This document shows positions 58,701 to 60,000 of a DNA stretch of 60,000 nt, piece by piece. The translations under genes were made by a program, and so were the position numbers. The stretch's first letter is position 1; each line of letters starts with the position of its first letter. Location: positions 8,972,501 to 9,032,500 of the forward strand of contig NC_135558.1 in NCBI RefSeq assembly GCF_964340395.1, given 5' to 3'. The notes beneath the pieces are model-generated. The model searched no databases. It was given only the letters and a program-made list of their open reading frames with translations, and was not told where the DNA came from. This DNA comes from Glandiceps talaboti (taxonomy: Eukaryota > Hemichordata > Enteropneusta > Spengelidae).

Positions 58701-59706
58701 ACAAGAAAATGTACTATTTCTCATTTAGAAAGCATTACAACAAAACAAAATAGAGTTTCAAGTAGGCAGCATGATATTTTGAACGTGTCTCACACAACTT
58801 TTTTTCAAATTATATAAAACAAAATCACTGACAATGCACAAGCATCATACAGAATGATATATTTGATCTCACAGTGAACACAAATCAACATCACTGTCAG
58901 ATGAAACAAGGAAGATTCAAACACAAAACTGTTTTATTTGAGTTCACAGTGAGATACAATGTAACATATCATGTGTGTATGATATCAGTGCCTGTATTTT
59001 ATTTCTGTAATTCGTAACAAAATACTTGCGAGAAGTCAAAACACTACTGCGTAAGTGAAAATCTATGGTCTTTCTGGTTTGGTAGTAAGAAATTGAACCA
59101 ATACACACAATAAGATTTGATAAGCTAAGAGAAAATTCAGCTACATTGTCCACTAGCTTCAAATACAAAAAAAAAGTAATAAATAACATACAGAGTATTA
59201 GATTTGTTTTCCATATTAAACTAAGATACTAAAAAAAACTATATCAATCCACATAATACACAGAAAGGAAACACAGTATGTGTAGATAAAAGATAGCAGT
59301 AAAAATCTGATAAAAAGTTTGATAAAAAGAAATGAAATCACAGAATTTTGATGACATCCATGAAATCTGAATAAAACAAAACAACATAATCCTTATATAT
59401 CTGTGATATCGTAATATAAAGTTATAGTCTCCGACTCGTCTCCAGTATTTTCTTTCTAGAAACCATTCAACTACATTGTGTAGTTGTAAACACATTATAT
59501 GTACTACATAGAGTAATTTTTTTATTCACTACTTTTTATTTCACCGTTTTCACTCTAACAGCTCTACTACAGACAGAAAGGGAATAGAGCACCTACAAGA
59601 CCTCAAGCAATTCAAGACAACTTTGATCTTTGTGCTGAGATGGTGATTGCTAAGTTACAGTCTTACTATCACCAATCTGATGAATACCATAACCATTGCT
59701 TACAAG
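40096..59706 (+). CDS. CCDC180: CCDC180-like coiled-coil protein gene, 27 exons visible, 3' end outside window
   Basis: This gene encodes a long, mostly helical protein of the CCDC180 family (domains DUF4455 and DUF4456), associated with cilia and sperm flagella in vertebrates. The molecular role is not established. The exons listed separately join without a frame break to give 1,270 codons plus one base. All have GT-AG introns, and the phases agree at every junction. Recognisable family segments include SGQIYKQIFDAEVQLVKEY at the N-terminus, CEELNSELELRLHLHGPRA with IHNVRAAELV (about 741-772), FSDGGNFSPEEIDEYKKKLE (from about 883), and LYYRQKGNRAPTRPQAI near the right edge. Two Ser/Arg-rich linkers (596-639 and about 1121-1174) break the coiled coil. 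An in-frame TGA at 40081-40083 lies upstream of the start. The gene is divergent from whirlin, with start codons about 3 kb apart. Confidence 0.9.
40785..40978 (+). CDS. CCDC180: CCDC180 exon 2
   Basis: The exon encodes residues 23-86 plus two bases. It opens with VQLVKEYEKIQEK, which follows exon 1 to complete the family N-terminal block. The acceptor is AATAG and the donor is GTAGGT. The ending phase of 2 is completed by exon 3 as arginine. Confidence 0.88.
41728..41816 (+). CDS. CCDC180: CCDC180 exon 3
   Basis: The 89-base exon continues RQVGSTTTKAYLKPEIAIAA. The acceptor TTTCAG follows a run of TTTA repeats, and the donor is GTAAGT. It enters in phase 2 and leaves in phase 1. Confidence 0.85.
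42434..42543 (+). CDS. CCDC180: CCDC180 exon 4
   Basis: The exon encodes 37 residues counting the split threonine, TAERTGSDIIERIAESRQK to LAVIAS, a predicted charged helix. The acceptor is CCACAG and the donor is GTAAGT. It leaves in phase 0. Confidence 0.87.
43063..43129 (+). CDS. CCDC180: CCDC180 exon 5
   Basis: The exon encodes DLEPQITEAGEVLIYNLVQN and DQ plus one base. The acceptor is TTTCAG and the donor is GTATGG. The phase-1 end joins exon 6 as glutamate. Confidence 0.85.
43598..43635 (+). CDS. CCDC180: CCDC180 exon 6 (38-base microexon)
   Basis: This short exon completes EIEQILSKISEDS. The acceptor is CAACAG after a T/C-rich tract and the donor is GTAAGT. It is needed to keep phase between exons 5 and 7. 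It is too short to be found by open-frame length alone. Confidence 0.8.
44278..44412 (+). CDS. CCDC180: CCDC180 exon 7
   Basis: The exon encodes 45 residues (189-233), ILQHYTLEELIDLWNSVG to GSREQM, phase 0 at both ends. The acceptor is TTTCAG and the donor is GTAAGT. Confidence 0.88.
45067..45162 (+). CDS. CCDC180: CCDC180 exon 8
   Basis: The exon encodes 32 residues (234-265), IAAVFKHYAKLLESISHVMP to LEKESQ, phase 0 at both ends. The acceptor is TAACAG and the donor is GTAAGA. The following intron contains a long GATT array. Confidence 0.87.
45362..45700. repeat. GATT/TTGA microsatellite array with embedded 60-base unit
   Basis: GATT tetranucleotides fill most of the second half of CCDC180 intron 8. 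Within them GGGGATTGAATTGATCAGAT and TGACTGAATAAGTGATTG occur twice (about 45430 and 45498), showing segmental duplication of the array. Confidence 0.95.
45735..45898 (+). CDS. CCDC180: CCDC180 exon 9
   Basis: The exon encodes residues 266-319 plus two bases, starting VINQTMLGNRRAYADLYARL. It sits only about 35 bases after the end of the GATT microsatellite, with acceptor CCTAG and donor GTAAGT. Confidence 0.88.
46168..46287 (+). CDS. CCDC180: CCDC180 exon 10
   Basis: The exon encodes TGFMESEPMVKPPGIDRLLM to LLNSL plus two bases. The acceptor is CTGTAG and the donor is GTGAGT. It enters and leaves in phase 2. Confidence 0.87.
46336..46380. repeat. Short hairpin in CCDC180 intron 10
   Basis: CTCAGAGTATAATCAC (46336-46351) and GTGATAATACTCTGAG (46365-46380) are inverted copies with one mismatch and a 13-base loop. 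Confidence 0.8.
46391..46580. repeat. Compound CAG/CAA-GATT-ACTG microsatellite
   Basis: CAGCAG and CAACAA units (46391-46455) abut a pure GATT array (46456-46560) and then CTGA units. This is the second GATT array in the gene on the same strand. Confidence 0.95.
46722..46890 (+). CDS. CCDC180: CCDC180 exon 11
   Basis: After the split arginine the exon encodes DMKPPSSTKTAVYQWNSQLT to LDQVDKYR (to residue 416). The acceptor is CCACAG and the donor is GTAAGA. It leaves in phase 0. Confidence 0.88.
46941..47072. repeat. Large fold-back element in CCDC180 intron 11
   Basis: The arms 46941-47001 and 47013-47072 are imperfect inverted copies. TGCAGTGTT, TACTTTCA and GGCATGAGTG on the left pair with AACACTGCA, TGAAAGTGC and GCATGAGTGC on the right. 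The loop is only about 11 bases. It begins about 50 bases after the exon 11 donor. Confidence 0.75.
47595..47717 (+). CDS. CCDC180: CCDC180 exon 12
   Basis: The exon encodes 41 residues (417-457), AELVDAGICTEEKIIEVIED to HLETMD, phase 0 at both ends. A MITE begins 35 bases after its GTAAGT donor. Confidence 0.88.
47753..48134. mobile_element. PIF/Harbinger-like MITE, family A copy 2 (inverted)
   Basis: The 382-base element is flanked by TTA on both sides (47750-47752 and 48135-48137) and has GGCC ends with TTTCTGGTCAG. Read in reverse it aligns with 12255-12599 along its length. Where copy 1 has a short GTGGGG/TGTAT motif, this copy carries C18 and an AC repeat. It lies 35 bases from a CCDC180 splice donor. 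Confidence 0.8.
48458..48631 (+). CDS. CCDC180: CCDC180 exon 13
   Basis: The exon encodes 58 residues (458-515), a heptad-like charged helix from KALEQLSQEQEVKLKSLF to DSKNQ. The acceptor is ATACAG. The donor is GTTAGT, which shows that this non-purine +3 donor is used in this genome. Confidence 0.88.
48742..48852. repeat. Inverted repeat in CCDC180 intron 13
   Basis: CAATGAAATTCAAATGAC (48753-48770) and its exact reverse complement (48821-48838) form an 18-base perfect stem. Weaker pairing through TTTGTCC/GGGACAAA extends it to about 29 bases. The loop is about 50 bases. Confidence 0.85.
48963..48985. repeat. C23 homopolymer
   Basis: This is the longest C run in the window. Shorter C runs occur at about 16277-16291, 16587-16599, 31037-31046, 41925-41938, 47941-47958 and 58286-58297. 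Confidence 0.95.
49174..49289 (+). CDS. CCDC180: CCDC180 exon 14
   Basis: The exon encodes residues 516-553 plus two bases, DLEANLDIIMDRLRQESSEQ to MLDKIKA, a coiled-coil segment. The acceptor is ATTTAG and the donor is GTAAGA. Confidence 0.87.
49981..50104 (+). CDS. CCDC180: CCDC180 exon 15
   Basis: After the split glycine the exon encodes YEKFHKDQVNIVKNYPGMVK to GVGRKNP (to residue 595). The acceptor is TTTCAG and the donor is GTAAGT. It leaves in phase 0. Confidence 0.87.
50569..50700 (+). CDS. CCDC180: CCDC180 exon 16: Ser/Arg-rich linker
   Basis: The exon encodes 44 residues (596-639) dominated by Ser and Arg, with RSSSRNSSRASSRGSRR and a tail of SASPASARS. It is phase 0 at both ends, so it could be skipped without changing the frame. 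The linker separates the N-terminal coiled-coil block from the DUF4456-side block. The acceptor is TTATAG and the donor is GTGAGT. Confidence 0.85.
51136..51225. repeat. 90-base hairpin in CCDC180 intron 16, pre-miRNA-like
   Basis: TTAGCAGACATGAATATTTA at the left pairs with TAAATAGTCATGTCTGCTAA at the right with one or two mismatches. Inner pairing (GATGAAC with GTTCAT) leaves a terminal loop of about 20 bases and a bulge on the 3' arm. The size and shape suit a pre-miRNA or a tiny fold-back element. There is no evidence of expression. Confidence 0.5.
51276..51496 (+). CDS. CCDC180: CCDC180 exon 17
   Basis: The exon encodes residues 640-712 plus two bases, ASTEARRSPFPTAVKEVLST onward. It is less helical and includes GEHGIPDGEDNVFLTESEI. 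The acceptor is TCACAG and the donor is GTAAGT. Confidence 0.86.
51891..51972 (+). CDS. CCDC180: CCDC180 exon 18
   Basis: The exon encodes IMRMSFLEHLEDWVVQATER to SVVAAK (to residue 740). The acceptor is TTTTAG and the donor is GTAAGG. It enters in phase 2 and leaves in phase 0. Confidence 0.86.
52105..52380 (-). mobile_element. tRNA-derived SINE
   Basis: On the minus strand the head reads GTCGGTGGCTGAGCGGTTAG (box A at about 52359-52369) and GGGTTTGAACCC (box B, 52316-52327), a tRNA-like pair. A central CCCCGGGTACTCCGGTTTTC motif follows, of a kind seen widely in invertebrate repeats. The tail is TTTGGACAAATAAAGTTTA, like the LINE tail at 11770-11886. It sits in CCDC180 intron 18, about 40 bases before exon 19. 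Confidence 0.8.
52423..52697 (+). CDS. CCDC180: CCDC180 exon 19: conserved CEEL...HNVRAAEL segment
   Basis: The exon encodes residues 741-831 plus two bases. It carries CEELNSELELRLHLHGPRAR and IHNVRAAELVMHQERVARH, a strongly conserved stretch of CCDC180 proteins. The acceptor is TTACAG and the donor is GTAAGT. A tRNA-derived SINE ends about 40 bases upstream of the exon. Confidence 0.9.
52705..52776. repeat. 12-base minisatellite
   Basis: Variants of GTGATAGCCAT recur about five times immediately after the exon 19 donor. Confidence 0.85.
53129..53275 (+). CDS. CCDC180: CCDC180 exon 20
   Basis: After a split threonine the exon encodes LVALQHQVTTKLDSYMGVIR to NARFIKSF plus two bases. The acceptor is GACAG and the donor is GTGAGT. 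The next intron contains the composite satellite element. Confidence 0.88.
53861..55249. mobile_element. Composite satellite-bearing element bounded by AGCACAACTG inverted ends
   Basis: The left end is a near-perfect palindrome (AGCACAACTGAAC, TT, GTTCAGTAGTGCT; 53861-53888). The right end is CAGTTGTGCT (55240-55249). Inside are a TG/TCTG run (about 53905-53962), three to four units of a ~145-base repeat with ACTACTGAGCAGATTGG and GATATGCAAATTAG (about 53970-54480), then six units of a ~115-base repeat with GACCACGCCCATAGCAACAG (about 54510-55190). It fills most of CCDC180 intron 20. No protein is encoded. Confidence 0.75.
54510..55190. repeat. ~115-base satellite, six units with dimeric structure
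   Basis: GACCACGCCC recurs six times. Units of an ACGGTGGTGTATTTCAC type alternate with units of an ATGATCACGTATATTGC type, so the array partly evolved by amplification of a ~230-base dimer. Confidence 0.88.
55290..55466 (+). CDS. CCDC180: CCDC180 exon 21: GGNFSPEE segment (DUF4456 region)
   Basis: After the split lysine the exon encodes VFSDGGNFSPEEIDEYKKKL, then DSAEGFIMADLEGMEAKR, typical of the C-terminal DUF4456 region. The acceptor is TTATAG and the donor is GTAAGA. Phase 2 is kept at both ends. Confidence 0.9.
55511..55556. repeat. GACA microsatellite
   Basis: GACA units in CCDC180 intron 21. A second, longer run is at 55675-55742 in the same intron. Confidence 0.93.
56035..56218 (+). 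CDS. CCDC180: CCDC180 exon 22
   Basis: After the split arginine the exon encodes FKNHLFDLTFMEKLTRWLTN to NLDKE (to residue 1001). The acceptor is TTGCAG and the donor is GTGAGA. It leaves in phase 0. Confidence 0.89.
56732..57024 (+). CDS. CCDC180: CCDC180 exon 23
   Basis: This is the longest visible exon of the gene (residues 1002-1098 plus two bases). It runs from QITSEELLESLKSLIESFDD through CRYLNCMKNPSLPQGLEPL, then a Gln/Thr-rich linker. The acceptor is TTCCAG and the donor is GTATGT. Confidence 0.88.
57346..57410 (+). CDS. CCDC180: CCDC180 exon 24 (65 bases)
   Basis: After a split threonine the exon encodes SQQTKMQMGAAVHGLEVFQP and S plus one base. The acceptor is TTTCAG and the donor is GTAAAG. 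Phase 2 in and phase 1 out fit its neighbours. Confidence 0.82.
57912..58074 (+). CDS. CCDC180: CCDC180 exon 25: second Ser/Arg/Lys-rich linker
   Basis: The exon encodes about residues 1121-1174, a basic low-complexity segment with KSKSSRPQTKQSEKDRPK and NPRRSASAS. The acceptor is CTGTAG and the donor is GTAAGT. Confidence 0.84.
58491..58632 (+). CDS. CCDC180: CCDC180 exon 26
   Basis: After a split serine the exon encodes LRRTSKSTKFDKKYYVFGER to DGLLSTAE (to residue 1222). The acceptor is TGTAG. The donor is GTTAGT, the second use of this donor type in the gene. Confidence 0.88.
59562..59706 (+). CDS. CCDC180: CCDC180 exon 27, last visible exon
   Basis: The exon encodes LYYRQKGNRAPTRPQAIQDN, then FDLCAEMVIAKLQSYYHQ and HNHCLQ plus one base. 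This block is a good match to the C-terminal part of CCDC180. The donor is GTGAGA. The remaining exons lie beyond the window. Confidence 0.88.
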
Positions 59707-60000
59707 GTGAGAGAGGGAGCAAGATGGAGAGGGGAAGGGAGGGAGGGAGGGAGGAGTGAGACGGGTGGATGGATGGACGGACAGACAGACAGACAGACAG
59801 ACAGATAGACAGACAGACAGTAATGGACAGAACCAGAGCGACAAAGATGCAAGTAGGGAGAGGCAGAAACTTGAACAGTTTAGCTATCAGGCAGACAGAG
59901 ACAGACACAGACAGGGAGAGAAAGGTCAAACTGAAAGACACAGATACATAGAAAAAGCAGAAGATAGACAGATAGAAAAACACACTGATAGACTGACAAT
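59707..60000. repeat. Purine-rich and GACA repeats after CCDC180 exon 27
   Basis: GAGAG and GGGAGG units, a GACA run (about 59778-59819) and degenerate AGACAGA sequence fill the intron to the right edge. No exon is visible. Confidence 0.9.

Larger units (their letters stand above)
55467..59561. other. CCDC180 introns 21-26
   Basis: Apart from the GACA runs and a C homopolymer near 58286-58297, these introns of about 320-930 bases contain nothing I can name. Intron 26 (58633-59561) is plain AT-rich DNA. Confidence 0.55.

Overview
The window is animal nuclear DNA. Coding sequence is cut into many short exons bounded by GT-AG introns, the DNA is AT-rich, and microsatellites, minisatellites and small transposon-derived elements fill the introns. 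The two proteins and the repeat content suggest a marine invertebrate (deuterostome or lophotrochozoan grade). I cannot fix the phylum from sequence alone.

Minus strand, 37049 down to the left edge: a whirlin-like gene (WHRN). Ten exons are visible. They encode a harmonin-homology domain, PDZ1, PDZ2, a second harmonin-homology domain and part of the proline/serine-rich linker. The third PDZ domain is not in the window and should lie beyond base 1. Intron 1 is about 22 kb. The last visible exon carries an exact 38-bp tandem duplication that conflicts with the reading frame implied by the best upstream splice donor.

Intergenic, 37050-40095: the two genes are head to head, about 3 kb apart. The interval holds a decayed non-LTR retrotransposon (LINE) reverse-transcriptase fragment on the minus strand. 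A ~50-unit ATG/CAT microsatellite lies where that element's 3' tail should be.

Plus strand, 40096 to the right edge: a CCDC180-like gene (coiled-coil protein of the DUF4455/DUF4456 family). Twenty-seven exons join in a consistent frame to give 1,270 codons plus one base. The 3' end is outside the window.

Accessory DNA: five miniature inverted-repeat elements are delimited. Two families (two copies each) have GGC-type ends and TTA/TAA target duplications like PIF/Harbinger elements, although one copy has imperfect flanks. A separate 232-bp fold-back element has 7-bp flanking repeats. There are two tRNA-derived SINEs, two LINE 3' tails, several minisatellites, a composite 1.4-kb satellite element filling one CCDC180 intron, and several intronic hairpins.

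The two genes may share biology. Whirlin organises stereocilia and photoreceptor periciliary complexes, and CCDC180 is associated with cilia and flagella. Both human orthologues lie on chromosome 9q. I see no bacterial-style operon, CRISPR array, rRNA gene or intact tRNA gene. No clearly new multi-gene system is visible. The most unusual items are the frame-conflicting duplication in whirlin, the composite satellite element, the paired MITE copies with local microsatellite birth, and a hairpin in CCDC180 intron 16.
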